Source of the DNA: Paludibacteraceae bacterium
Lineage (GTDB): Bacteria; Bacteroidota; Bacteroidia; Bacteroidales; Paludibacteraceae
NCBI GenBank assembly: GCA_016283095.1
Contig: JAEEMG010000010.1
Location: 1 to 64,000, forward strand
Direction: 5' to 3'
DNA: 64,000 bases
Numbering within the stretch: position 1 is the first letter of the stretch; every line of letters starts with the position of its first letter. The translations under genes were made by a program, and so were the position numbers. The notes beneath the pieces were generated by a model that worked only from the letters and a program-made list of their open reading frames with translations, had not been told where the DNA came from and searched no databases. Below are positions 53,901 through 61,902 of the stretch, in pieces.

Positions 53901-56900
53901 ATTTTATGACGACAGGGGCAACCAGACGAAAGAGATTGTCGATCCCGACGATGAAAATGAATTTGTTACAGAATACAAGAACATCAACCATTTCGGACAG
54001 GCTCTTTTGGTTGAGCGTTCGGCAAACGGGACAACACGTCGTTCTGAATTTGAATACTGTCCTTCGGGAAGGTTCATGACTGCCAAGACGGATGAAATGG
54101 GCGACAGATATGAGTATGACTGGGATGAGAACACTGGTTTGTTGAAGAGTAAGACGGATCGTAAAGGAACAGTCAGCTTCTCCTATGACGGATTTGGCAA
54201 TCTGACGAAGACTAATTATGCAGACGGAATAACAGAGACAAGCGTCACAAGATGGGCATCGCCAGAAAACAGTCTGGGGGCAAAATATTACACCTATCAT
54301 GATAAATCTGGAAGTTCCCCCGTCGTCACGTGGTATGACAATGTCGGCAATGAGGTGCTTAAAGAGACATTCGGACTGAACAACAAAAAAATCAGTGTCT
54401 TTACAGAATATAATTCGGATGGAACGAAAAGCAGAGTGTCTGCACCGACATTCTCCTCCGATCCGCAAAGCTGGGCGACTGTGTATTCCTACGATGAATA
54501 CGGAAGAGTCACCAGTCTGATAACACCAGCTGGGGAAAGCACCACCAAATATGAGAAAACTTCCACCACGACAGTATCGCCGGAAGGGAGAAAGAAGATG
54601 AACTATGACGCTTCGGGAAGGGTTGTTAGCATAGAGACAAACGGCAAATCAGTAAGTTACGAGTATTATCCATCGGGAAAGATTAAGACATCCACTCCTG
54701 AGAATGGAGCCTCTATCAGCGTCGAGTATGATTTGCAGGGAAGACGTACAAGACTGATTGATCCAGACGGTGGAGTTCAGGAGACCAAATACAACGGTTT
54801 CGGCGAACTGCTGTGGTCTGGGCAGTGTGTTCATAAAAAAGGGGATACCATAGCCACAGAATACTCATATGCCCCCAACGGACTGCCGCTTAGCAAGACG
54901 ACAAACGGAAAGACAACCAGCTACAGCTATGATAGTCACAATCGCATCGTCGGTATAGAAATTCAGGGTGAACACAAGCAGTTGTTCACATACGACGAGT
55001 TTGACCGTGTTGTAAGACTGAAGGAGGAGATAGACGGCAAAATATTTGAAAGTCGAAAAGAGTATGACGAGTTTGGACGTGTAAGGAAAGAAACATATCC
55101 GTCCGGATACTTCACCGTCAACCACTACGACCGCAACGGCATCTTATACGAGGTGACAGACAGTTTGGAACGGTCTGTCTGGAAACTTTTAGAAGAGGAT
55201 GCGTATGGTCAGAGTCTCCGAACGCAAAAGGGAACAAAAGAGAGTGTATATGAATATGACGAGCAAGGACACACTCTCTCCATCTATGCAGAAGGTGTGG
55301 TTGACATGCTGTACTCCTATGATTCAAGAGGCAACCTAGAGTCGAGAACGGACAACCTAACAAGCCAGCATGAGATGTTCGGCTACGACGATATGAACCG
55401 TCTGACAAACTGGGATATTTACCGTGACGGTGCCTTGGTGAAGGAAAATAGTCTGACTTTTGACAGTCAGGGTAACATAATGACGAAGAGCGATCTGGGC
55501 GACTGCGTGCTGAACTATGGTGACAACGGCAGACCGCATGCATTGACATCCATTGAAGGTACCGTAACTGGCATACCAGTCACAAAACTGACGCTCGCCT
55601 ACACCGATTTTCAAAAGGTTGAGAAAATTGAGGAGGGGAACAAGAGCTATGGCATATTCTATGGTGTCGACGAACATAGACGCAAATCCGTCTATATGGA
55701 AAACGGCAAGACAAAACGTGTCCGCTATTATTTCGGAAATTACGAAGAAGAGACAGATTCAATTGGTAATGTCCGAAAAATTCACTACCTTGCAGGCGGA
55801 AGTCTGTTCATACAGAATTGCGGCAACGACACCTTGCTGTATGCCTACCACGATTTCCAGGGCTCTTTGATAGCTTTGACGGATGAAGACGGCAATGTGC
55901 TTGAGCAATATGCGTACGACCCTTGGGGTGCACGCAGAAATCCCGAGAAATGGGAAGAGAAGGATCAGCGTACGAAACTTCTGACAGACAGAGGCTACAC
56001 CGGTCATGAACATATTGATGCGTTCGCCATCATCAACATGAATGGACGCATCTACGATCCGCTCACAGCCACATTCTTCTCAGTCGACCCATACGTGCAG
56101 TCGCCAGATGATTGGCTCAACTACAACCGCTATGCCTACTGCATGTTCAACCCGTTCCTGTATGTGGATCCGAGCGGCTACACTTGGTTCAGCAAGTTAG
56201 GAAACTGGTTTAGAAACAACTGGGAAAGTATAGTCACGACAGTAGTGACGGTAGCTGTCGGAGTTGCAGTCGGAGCCGCTGTGGTAGCTTCATGTGGAAC
56301 AGCCGCTCCATTGTTGGTGGCGGTATGTGCTGGAACAGCCGCAGGATTTGCAGGAGGAGTGACCAGCGGAATATTGTCCGGTCAAAGTTTAGGCGGCGTT
56401 ATGAAGTCTGGACTTATAGGAGCAGGCACCGGGCTTGTTTGTGGAGCGTTGGGAGGAGTCGCATCCACGGTAGCACCGGCAGGAGCATTGTGGGGCAGTC
56501 TATATGGAGCAGGCACTGGCTCCGTAATTGGCATGGTGGGCAGTGTCATGACGGGAGGCGACATAAAAGAAGGAATAATCTTTGGTGCCGCGACCGGACT
56601 TGTCGGCGGAGGCATCCAAGGCTATTGTTCAGCCAAGAATCAGGGTCTTAATCCGTGGACGGGAGCAAAACTGCCAGAGACGACGGTGAACACTCCGAAT
56701 GTGCCGTTGGAAGTGCAAGCGGAGACGGTTGTTGCGGAAAAAGCAACGACGGGAGTAGATGGTTCTTATTCTGAAAGTACGCAACATTGGACTTCAACGA
56801 ATAAAATTAGTTCTGTAAAAAATGCCTATGCTCATTGGCAGAAACATGGAACAGAATTTCCAGAATTTTTAAATGCAAAACAATATGTGGAAGGTGCTAA

Positions 56901-57069
56901 TAACTTTTTGCACAATTCTCCGACAGGTACGTTAGTGAAGATAAGAGTCAATGGAGACATATTAAAATACAATCCAGGAACAAACACGTTTGGTGTAATG
57001 GACGTAAACGGAGTTCCAAGAACTTTGTTTAGACCTAATGGAGGTATGGAATATTGGTTAAAACAATAA
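50977..57069 (+). CDS. SpvB/FG-GAP/RHS polymorphic toxin with C-terminal RNase-like tip
   Basis: A 2030-residue secreted protein. Signal peptide at 1-22. SpvB-like domain about 45-330. Seven FG-GAP/VCBS calcium-type repeats (DxNxDG forms such as FNNDGISD at about 380 and ITGDGVTD at 727). YD repeats span about 1000-1600. RHS core runs about 1600-1734, ending YVDPSG. A Gly/Ala-rich segment (1750-1880) and the QGLNPWTG junction (1889-1896) precede an AT-rich tip of about 110 residues (about 1918-2030) ending in a pattern (TNTFGVMD..G.PRTLFRP) resembling barnase/EndoU/colicin-type RNase tips. The immunity gene follows. RHS core shells typically enclose the tip; its delivery target is unknown. 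Confidence 0.9.
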   Translation: MFQKVLLLAWLLLIRSVCLSVAQNPYAQPEGGDSSFPDFGKELYLMSDGTFTDDKTQGVVFGKIGSILNVSAIGSLMYQIPIEVPSGVNGMNPSIQIVYNSQAGNGIAGYGFNLSCVSSIYRARKNLFSEGKLDAIHLTDEDNIELDGARLILASGNNLADGSNYRTQEETYCDITFHSGDNNDGSYFSVVTKEGVTMVYGASSDARVESQTSGVPLIWLLKKVTDQNGNYMSYEYGLDDEKGEFWLSKILYTGNEKAKVAPTCVVEFSYDSDRKDSRLQFTAGSKLSSTKLLRTVEVKTNGELLKTYTLSYFFDGFYNKLKSITLSNNNEERLAPIVLNWGSLDKINESAHKIEKYVFVPFAEDDDCYDEYSVLVDDFNNDGISDFIKTNSDLPTGFSAIEGVIVEWNLYLSRKTESGVMYEKAMEVPMDYFIGALLLHSLDINKDGMKDLIEVKRSGSYYWVDVLLNDGEGTFIRQNFETEIVLTDSDKSQLEFNDFDGDGFVEMLVLHKEETETYEDVDFADWYKIDIEGKLFSKISSFSYKSRYLTVDSRYSITDLNGNGLPEIYNRASHEAFEFDSNTKNFEKIDFEEIPLYLDMDAGADFVDINGDGYTDVIAVSQYEYENKWKIMLSTGTGFVEIPCPLKMECEKNSPYVEDCIAKGKRFFADYNNDGTLDILEIINDELTFHYFTGSGFVSKKYLQNELPDILTNKLYYNKHIPFYDITGDGVTDLISLSKNGLDVHIVHTPEIGRYLSQINDGLMSIHNVDYKTLSDPVFYQSGQDEISSKVTQLCIPIHVVSQITTESGNYESTEKYYYKGLRFHQEKGILGFEEFTQDNETLNKRKTIKYGYDTILFNPHPVEETTSTSVTGRPIENVVFEHKTENLGTKSGKRCFKYVAKKTVTNRLTGMTTVIEASDYENGNPQKITTTQGDVVEEKTMTYERKGSWCKNRVSCLTTKMFADGQEQIRKVLSFYDDRGNQTKEIVDPDDENEFVTEYKNINHFGQALLVERSANGTTRRSEFEYCPSGRFMTAKTDEMGDRYEYDWDENTGLLKSKTDRKGTVSFSYDGFGNLTKTNYADGITETSVTRWASPENSLGAKYYTYHDKSGSSPVVTWYDNVGNEVLKETFGLNNKKISVFTEYNSDGTKSRVSAPTFSSDPQSWATVYSYDEYGRVTSLITPAGESTTKYEKTSTTTVSPEGRKKMNYDASGRVVSIETNGKSVSYEYYPSGKIKTSTPENGASISVEYDLQGRRTRLIDPDGGVQETKYNGFGELLWSGQCVHKKGDTIATEYSYAPNGLPLSKTTNGKTTSYSYDSHNRIVGIEIQGEHKQLFTYDEFDRVVRLKEEIDGKIFESRKEYDEFGRVRKETYPSGYFTVNHYDRNGILYEVTDSLERSVWKLLEEDAYGQSLRTQKGTKESVYEYDEQGHTLSIYAEGVVDMLYSYDSRGNLESRTDNLTSQHEMFGYDDMNRLTNWDIYRDGALVKENSLTFDSQGNIMTKSDLGDCVLNYGDNGRPHALTSIEGTVTGIPVTKLTLAYTDFQKVEKIEEGNKSYGIFYGVDEHRRKSVYMENGKTKRVRYYFGNYEEETDSIGNVRKIHYLAGGSLFIQNCGNDTLLYAYHDFQGSLIALTDEDGNVLEQYAYDPWGARRNPEKWEEKDQRTKLLTDRGYTGHEHIDAFAIINMNGRIYDPLTATFFSVDPYVQSPDDWLNYNRYAYCMFNPFLYVDPSGYTWFSKLGNWFRNNWESIVTTVVTVAVGVAVGAAVVASCGTAAPLLVAVCAGTAAGFAGGVTSGILSGQSLGGVMKSGLIGAGTGLVCGALGGVASTVAPAGALWGSLYGAGTGSVIGMVGSVMTGGDIKEGIIFGAATGLVGGGIQGYCSAKNQGLNPWTGAKLPETTVNTPNVPLEVQAETVVAEKATTGVDGSYSESTQHWTSTNKISSVKNAYAHWQKHGTEFPEFLNAKQYVEGANNFLHNSPTGTLVKIRVNGDILKYNPGTNTFGVMDVNGVPRTLFRPNGGMEYWLKQ

Positions 57070-57082
57070 TTTTTTTATAGAA

Positions 57083-57340
57083 ATGAATAGACATAATTGC
57101 AGAGTTTGTGGGTATTATATTGATGATTTACCATGGGGTAAAGATGGCAATTGTCCTACTTATGAAATTTGTCCTTGTTGTGGGGTCGAATTTGGAAATG
57201 AAGATTGTACAAAGGAATCTACAAAACAATATAGAGAAAAATGGATAAATGGAGGAGCAAAATGGTTTGAACCAGAAGAAAAGCCCCAAAACTGGAATAA
57301 GGAGGAACAATTTATAAATATTCCACAAGAATTTTTATAA
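57083..57340 (+). CDS. CPCC-family cysteine-rich immunity protein
   Basis: An 85-residue protein with CRVCGYY near the N-terminus and YEICPCCGVEFG, the Cys_rich_CPCC zinc-knuckle pattern. Such proteins commonly sit directly after polymorphic toxins. It starts 13 nt after the RHS stop and is the cognate immunity candidate for its tip. The metal-binding role of the cysteines is inferred. Confidence 0.85.
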   Translation: MNRHNCRVCGYYIDDLPWGKDGNCPTYEICPCCGVEFGNEDCTKESTKQYREKWINGGAKWFEPEEKPQNWNKEEQFINIPQEFL

Positions 57341-57386
57341 ATCAAACAAATCGCATCTACGAGTTTTCTTGTGAGGTGACGAGAGT

Positions 57387-57604
57387 GTGCCGCGGCCGGG
57401 CTTGTCAGTGGAGGCTTCCAAGGCTACTGTTCAGCCAAGAGTCAGGGGCTTAACCCGTGGACGGGAGCAAAACTGTCAGAGACGACAAATTCGCAAATTA
57501 AACAAAACAGAATAAATGGAAGAATAGCAGAAGATGTTTCTGGAATTGAACAATCAAGTAAAGCAAGAATTCCATCTGCGACGGGAACGGCAAAGTATCC
57601 CTAA
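57387..57604 (+). pseudogene. Displaced RHS tail R1 with truncated REase-7-like toxin tip
   Basis: 57387-57486 matches the RHS 3' region 56582-56684 (GAA..GL..GG.QGYCSAK.QGLNPWTGAK.SETT) with scattered changes, in the same frame. It continues as an AT-rich tip, GRIAEDVSGIEQSSKARIPS, then TGTAKYP and a stop. The tip resembles the N-terminal part of restriction-endonuclease-fold toxin 7, whose catalytic half is missing. No start codon is present: a silent or dead cassette. Confidence 0.8.
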
Positions 57605-57636
57605 CAAATTCATTATAAATTTTTAATAATGAGTAT

Positions 57637-58278
57637 ATGAATAGAATTTGGTATCGAAACACGACTTGGAATGAAGAGATTGAAAATTCATTCTTCAAGA
57701 AATTAGGAAGAGTGAAAGATAAGAGTATGCGAGCTCAGTATCTTAAACTTCAGGCAGGATCATTAGCGTATACTAAAACTCCTGCATTAATGGATGTTGC
57801 GGAAAAGTTACTAAACAAACAATTGACTGAATATTCAGACGTGGTGCTGTTTGTTTCAAGTGCATATGGCTTATTGGGAGATATTCAAGGATTTAAAGGT
57901 ATTTATAATCAGGCAATTGATTTATATAAAAAAGCAATTGATTTTGAAGCAACGTATCCTAATTATATTTCACCATCTTTTATGGATTATGCTGAATTAG
58001 CCATAAAAACAAAAAGAACAGATTTGTATGATGATGTAGAGAAAATTTTTTCTGAAAAACGATACGATAGTGCTTCAAGTTTTCCTTTCGCTCTCTATAA
58101 GAAATATTCTATTTTGTCGATAATAAGCAAGTATAAAAAAGACATGGAGAAGTCGAAGTACTATGCTGACTTAGCAGAAGAAAATGCTCAAAAACAAGAA
58201 ACGGGCTTAAACAACCATCAAACACTTGGCTTAGTGACTAAAAGAGAAGAGATTTTGGATGAAATGGTTCGAAAATAA
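57637..58278 (+). CDS. Probable immunity protein (TPR-like) of the truncated cassette R1
   Basis: A 213-residue helical protein with TPR-like spacing (IDLYKKAIDFEATYPNYI; YAELAIKTKRTDLYDDV). No signal peptide. It follows the truncated R1 tip by 32 nt, where an immunity gene belongs. AT-rich (below its RHS neighbour). It may still protect against toxins of neighbouring cells even though the local toxin is broken. Function inferred from position. Confidence 0.7.
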   Translation: MNRIWYRNTTWNEEIENSFFKKLGRVKDKSMRAQYLKLQAGSLAYTKTPALMDVAEKLLNKQLTEYSDVVLFVSSAYGLLGDIQGFKGIYNQAIDLYKKAIDFEATYPNYISPSFMDYAELAIKTKRTDLYDDVEKIFSEKRYDSASSFPFALYKKYSILSIISKYKKDMEKSKYYADLAEENAQKQETGLNNHQTLGLVTKREEILDEMVRK

Positions 58279-58405
58279 AACTGACAAAAAAGACAATAAG
58301 GCTTTTGTTGTGGCAATTGGTATGTCAGAATCAGGAACTGTAAATGACAGAATATCCTTCCTTCTTTTTCCTGCGAATCTGAAGAACAAGCTATCTCAAA
58401 TGTGA
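58259..58405 (+). CDS. 48-residue ORF overlapping the R1 immunity gene
   Basis: MKWFENK...NKAFVVAIGMSESGTVNDRISFLLFP: natural-looking composition and a 20-nt overlap with the preceding gene's end. It stops just before the R2 tail. Possibly the 5' remnant of another immunity gene cut by recombination. Weakly supported. Confidence 0.4.
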   Translation: MKWFENKTDKKDNKAFVVAIGMSESGTVNDRISFLLFPANLKNKLSQM

Positions 58406-58408
58406 TAA

Positions 58409-58804
58409 AGTTTTGTCGGAGGAGGCATCCAAGGCTACTGTTCAGCCAAGAGTCAGGGGCTTAATCCGTGGACGGTGAAAACCCAAGGTCCAGAATACAA
58501 TAAATACATCTTAAGCGAGAATGGCATATATTCGACGCAAAAAGGATTGAATGAAGAGAAAGTGAGTATGTACCTTGAACAAATGAAAAATGGAACGTTT
58601 GATAAAAGTTCGCAAATAAGAGTTCTCGAACATAATGGAGCATATTATATCTCTGATGGTCATTCTCGAATAACTGCGGCGTATCGTTATTATATGGAAA
58701 CAGGTGATGATTCGTACATTTTTACATTGAAAAATAATGCATATATTTTTAATCGTTGCGATCCATCCGAATATGGTCTGAAAAACACGCATCTGTTCAA
58801 ATAA
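58409..58804 (+). CDS. Displaced RHS tail R2 with ParB-like nuclease tip (orphan toxin)
   Basis: 58413-58475 matches the RHS tail (VGGGIQGYCSAKSQGLNPWT), in frame with an intact tip of about 110 residues. The tip contains YYISDGHSRITAAYRYYMETG, the ParB/sulfiredoxin-type nuclease motif found in polymorphic toxins. A GTG at 58475 could start translation, but no promoter or ribosome site is seen, so the cassette is probably silent until recombined onto the RHS core. The immunity gene follows 9 nt later. Confidence 0.8.
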   Translation, partial: SFVGGGIQGYCSAKSQGLNPWTVKTQGPEYNKYILSENGIYSTQKGLNEEKVSMYLEQMKNGTFDKSSQIRVLEHNGAYYISDGHSRITAAYRYYMETGDDSYIFTLKNNAYIFNRCDPSEYGLKNTHLFK

Positions 58805-58813
58805 TGAATCATT

Positions 58814-59557
58814 ATGAAAAGAATAATATTAAAACCACGAAGTGAGTTTTCCATTTTATTGCCTGAAATGAAGGAGGGTGATGTTCTGATTCATTTTGCC
58901 CTTCATCCTCAAGGCAAAAACGTAAGATATGTGGAGTCGAATAAAGATAAGTTTGAAATATACACGGAACCGCATTGGATAGAATGTGGTTTGATGGAAA
59001 AAGGATTGCTCCATGACTTGGATTTGATTAATGAACACCTTGATGAGATTGGTGATTATGGAACTCTTGAATATGAATCTTTGAATGAAATTTGCTGTAT
59101 TAAAGAAAAAAGAATAAAGAAAAAGGACTTAGATTATATAGGAAATGCAGAAAGACGATTAATCTATATCTTATATCGGAGACTTAAGAAAGATAAGTTT
59201 TTAGAAATAAATTTGGTGGGATTAGCACCAGATTCTATAAGATCCTTTTTTCAATATGCTTTGGATACTCATGATAAATGTCCTATGACTTCATATCTTT
59301 TCATCGTGTATGTAGATGGGACTTTTTATGATACAATTGAAAATCCAACAATGGTTGTGAGCGAAGAGAGTATTAACGATATTTTTAGCTTATTGGAAGC
59401 AATGTTTTCCTATAACAGAAAAATTTTTGAAATGGAATGGCAGAAACGTCATAATTCTATTATGACGACGACCAAGAAAAAGATAACGTTTTGCAAATGG
59501 TATGCAAAATTAAAAAAGAAGTTAAATGAGTGTGTATATAGAATTAAGTTACATTAA
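58814..59557 (+). CDS. Probable immunity protein of orphan toxin R2
   Basis: A 247-residue cytosolic, AT-rich, charged protein with no recognised domain. It begins 9 nt after the ParB-like tip. The order tip then gene, with no other candidate between, makes it the cognate immunity protein. C-terminal 40 residues are basic (KKKITFCKWYAKLKKKLNE). Confidence 0.7.
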   Translation: MKRIILKPRSEFSILLPEMKEGDVLIHFALHPQGKNVRYVESNKDKFEIYTEPHWIECGLMEKGLLHDLDLINEHLDEIGDYGTLEYESLNEICCIKEKRIKKKDLDYIGNAERRLIYILYRRLKKDKFLEINLVGLAPDSIRSFFQYALDTHDKCPMTSYLFIVYVDGTFYDTIENPTMVVSEESINDIFSLLEAMFSYNRKIFEMEWQKRHNSIMTTTKKKITFCKWYAKLKKKLNECVYRIKLH

Positions 59558-59567
59558 TATGTTAGAA

Positions 59568-59628
59568 ATCTCCTTTGGGGAGATATAGAACTATGATAAT
59601 ATTGTTCACTAAAAATAAGAACAATATT
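59568..59628. other. Two hairpins between immunity-like genes
   Basis: ATCTCC/GGAGAT (59568-59584, 5-nt loop) and AATATTGTTC/GAACAATATT (59598-59628, 11-nt loop). The second is a perfect 10-bp stem, but no T-run follows. They could end a transcript weakly or control the next gene. Confidence 0.45.
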
Positions 59629-59648
59629 TTGAATAGATATAAAGGAAA

Positions 59649-60047
59649 ATGATTGGAAAAATTGATTTATTGGATAGAGAAAAAAGTGGTATTGTAGAAA
59701 AAAATTTTTTTCAAAATATCCCTTTGGTAAAAGAAAATGGAAATAGTTGCATTATACAAATTATTTCAGAAGATTCCTTAAAAAAATTCTATCTTTTTAA
59801 AGACGGAATTTATTCTTTTTTTCTAACTTACGAATTGTTCTATTTTTTAGTAATTATAATGAAAAATAAAAAATTCGCACTGAGACAATACGATGATGAT
59901 ATTTTTGCCATCAATTTAACTGAAGATGAATTGGCAGATGTTTACGAAACAGTATCCGACCTGATACCAGGAAGTTTTGACTATCACAATAAACCAACAT
60001 TAATAACTAATAAGTTAGAACTTTTGGTAGATATTTTTATGCTGTAA
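59649..60047 (+). CDS. Immunity-like protein without a local toxin tip
   Basis: A 132-residue AT-rich cytosolic protein of unknown family. It has alternating beta-rich N-terminus and an acidic helix (LTEDELADVYETVSDLI). No RHS tail stands immediately before it, so it is probably a free-standing immunity gene left from an earlier cassette. Inference from context only. Confidence 0.6.
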   Translation: MIGKIDLLDREKSGIVEKNFFQNIPLVKENGNSCIIQIISEDSLKKFYLFKDGIYSFFLTYELFYFLVIIMKNKKFALRQYDDDIFAINLTEDELADVYETVSDLIPGSFDYHNKPTLITNKLELLVDIFML

Positions 60048-60073
60048 AAACCTCTATTTTTGGGGCTTTATAA

Positions 60074-60361
60074 AACCTCTACGGCACAGCACTCGGCGGA
60101 GTTAGTGCGACAATAAACGGTGGCGACACCTGCGAGGAAATCATCTTCGGTGCCGCGACCAGACTTGTCGGCGGAGGTTTCCAAGGCTATTGCTCAGCCA
60201 AGATTCAGGGGCTTAATCCGTGGACGGGAAAAACTGCCAGAGACGACGGTTATTACACGATTGGAATGTATCCTAACGGTGAAGTCTATCATAGATGCTT
60301 TTATAAAAAAGGAAAGCTTCCTATGTTCATTAACATTTATAATGGTATATGCAATGAGTAA
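60074..60361 (+). pseudogene. Displaced RHS tail R3 with short tip
   Basis: The frame opens upstream of the shared tail and reads LYGTALGGVSATINGGDTCEE then IIFGAATRLVGGGFQGYCSAK and IQGLNPWTGK. It is thus a longer, diverged tail: the first 40 codons are a different subtype of the RHS Gly-rich region, and the rest matches the parent. The tip is only about 40 residues (DGYYTIGMYPNGEVYHRCFY...) and its stop overlaps the next ATG. No start codon. Short tip suggests truncation. Confidence 0.75.
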
Positions 60362-60770
60362 AATTAATTTTTATAATGGAGACAGAACATTAAAAATGTC
60401 TTTTTCGGATTTTCTTTTTCAAAAGAATATGCCTAATTTCGATAATTTTATATCATTTCGAATAAATGTAAAGAATAACTTTGTTCAAGCATCTGTTGAA
60501 ACAGAATCATTGGAAGAGGATTTTACGAATTTTATCTTAAAATTGCGAGATTTATACGAAATGAGAGTTAAACAAATTTCTTTTGTTCAGACAATCGAAA
60601 AGAACATAGTGATTGATTTTAAGCAAAAAGAATCGGAATATATAGATGTTTTAGTAAGAATCGATCATTATATTGAAGAAGCAACTTTACAGTTTGAATA
60701 TGAAATCGACCAATCATTTTTGCCAGAATTGATAGAAGAGATAGAGACAACATTGGAAGAACTTAGGTAG
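60354..60770 (+). CDS. Probable immunity protein of cassette R3
   Basis: A 138-residue AT-rich protein with predicted beta strands followed by acidic helix (YEIDQSFLPELIEEIETTLEEL). Its ATG (60354) overlaps the end of the R3 tip (ATGAGTAA), the typical toxin-immunity coupling. The general layout resembles the 137-residue protein at 61472, both perhaps of the WapI-like immunity group; unproven. Confidence 0.65.
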   Translation: MSKINFYNGDRTLKMSFSDFLFQKNMPNFDNFISFRINVKNNFVQASVETESLEEDFTNFILKLRDLYEMRVKQISFVQTIEKNIVIDFKQKESEYIDVLVRIDHYIEEATLQFEYEIDQSFLPELIEEIETTLEELR

Positions 60771-60868
60771 GATACTTCACCGTCAACCACTACGATCCGC
60801 TCACAGCCAGCTGCATGTTCAACCCGTTCCTATATGTGGATCCAGAAGAGTGTCAGTCCTGGATTTAA
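60770..60868 (+). pseudogene. RHS core scar R4 (three spliced fragments)
   Basis: 26 nt identical to RHS 55105-55130 (GYFTVNHYD) join 18 nt identical to 56054-56071 (YDPLTA), then a match to 56139-56174 (CMFNPFLYVDP). All junctions keep the RHS frame, giving VGYFTVNHYDPLTASCMFNP then FLYVDPEECQSWI and a stop. The first join shares CTACGA. This is a relic of a second RHS core deleted internally. Confidence 0.8.
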
Positions 60869-60893
60869 ATGGTGGAAATAAAAATAAAGAAAA

Positions 60894-61436
60894 ATGAAAC
60901 AATTGGAAATATTTAAGGAAAATCTGAAGTTCACGCAATGGGGAGAACTTTATGCAGGAATCAAAATGAATTGGATAACCACATCTGACGTGTTGTTTTT
61001 TTGTGAAAATCAACTAATCAATAATGTTGATGAGGATGTATATGTTGATTTATACCTTTCTTTAGAAGAGTCTTTGTTTTGTTTCTTGGAAAAATTGAAA
61101 GAGCTGACAGCGAAAGAAGGCGAACCTATCATAAAAAATGAAGATGAAAAAACTGATGATGGCTTTTTTTATATTCCATCGCAATATTTTAGAATTTGGG
61201 AATTGGAATTTTTATTGCGAATAAGAAATAAAGAGGCATCCGAAGTCGATAAAATCAGTGAAATAACAGATTTGTTTGATTTTATGAATTATCCAGAGCC
61301 ATGGAAAGATTTTTATCTTTTTTCCAATCATGAAAAAAACAGATCTGATTCTATTTCAACGGGATATATGAGATTTCAAAAATATGTTCAAAATGAGATA
61401 ATGTATTTTAAAAATTATAATCAATCAAAATTGTGA
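60894..61436 (+). CDS. Immunity-like protein after the RHS core scar
   Basis: A 180-residue AT-rich cytosolic protein, acidic, without recognised domain (segments WGELYAGIKMNWITTSDVLF and YVDLYLSLEESLFCFLEKL). A start at 60894 follows AAATAAAGAAAA; no SD. It probably was immunity to a tip of the lost R4 RHS core. Confidence 0.65.
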   Translation: MKQLEIFKENLKFTQWGELYAGIKMNWITTSDVLFFCENQLINNVDEDVYVDLYLSLEESLFCFLEKLKELTAKEGEPIIKNEDEKTDDGFFYIPSQYFRIWELEFLLRIRNKEASEVDKISEITDLFDFMNYPEPWKDFYLFSNHEKNRSDSISTGYMRFQKYVQNEIMYFKNYNQSKL

Positions 61437-61471
61437 TGTTGTAACAGTAATGCCTCGATAAAATTTGATAT

Positions 61472-61885
61472 ATGTTACATGTAGATATAAATGCTGACAA
61501 TATAGTTTTTTCTATTAGCCCAAGATACATATCAAAAGAAGAGTCTTTTGATTTGATATTGGTGAATTCAGATGTGAGATTGTCGGCCAAAGGATTGACT
61601 TTGAACGAAGAGATAGAATTGTTTGATTATGATTTTGTCTCTTTGCGAAATAAGTTGGAATTGTTGGTGAGTAATAAAGAAGACGTTGTGTCTTGGAATA
61701 CGGAAGAAGAAACAATATTTTTTACTATAACGAAAAAAGAACAATGTTTTATTTGGAATTTAAGATATATCATTGGAGGAAAAGAAGATGATTTCTTGAA
61801 TTTTAATTTTGTGTTATCCGAAACGGATATGAATAGTATAATTAGTGAATTATATTCGATAATAGATTGGATCAATATGAGTTAA
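61472..61885 (+). CDS. Immunity-like protein before tail R5
   Basis: A 137-residue AT-rich protein, beta-rich N-terminus (IVFSISPRYISKEESFDLILV) and acidic helical C-terminus (SETDMNSIISELYSIIDWI). Layout resembles the WapI-like immunity group. Preceded 35 nt by another immunity-like gene, without its own tip. Confidence 0.6.
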   Translation: MLHVDINADNIVFSISPRYISKEESFDLILVNSDVRLSAKGLTLNEEIELFDYDFVSLRNKLELLVSNKEDVVSWNTEEETIFFTITKKEQCFIWNLRYIIGGKEDDFLNFNFVLSETDMNSIISELYSIIDWINMS

Positions 61886-61902
61886 TTCTACTTTATAATA
61901 TT

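Noticed and set aside
50977..57069. Many overlapping ORFs on both strands inside the RHS gene
   Set aside because: Shadows of the long RHS frame, which alone has consistent domain content.
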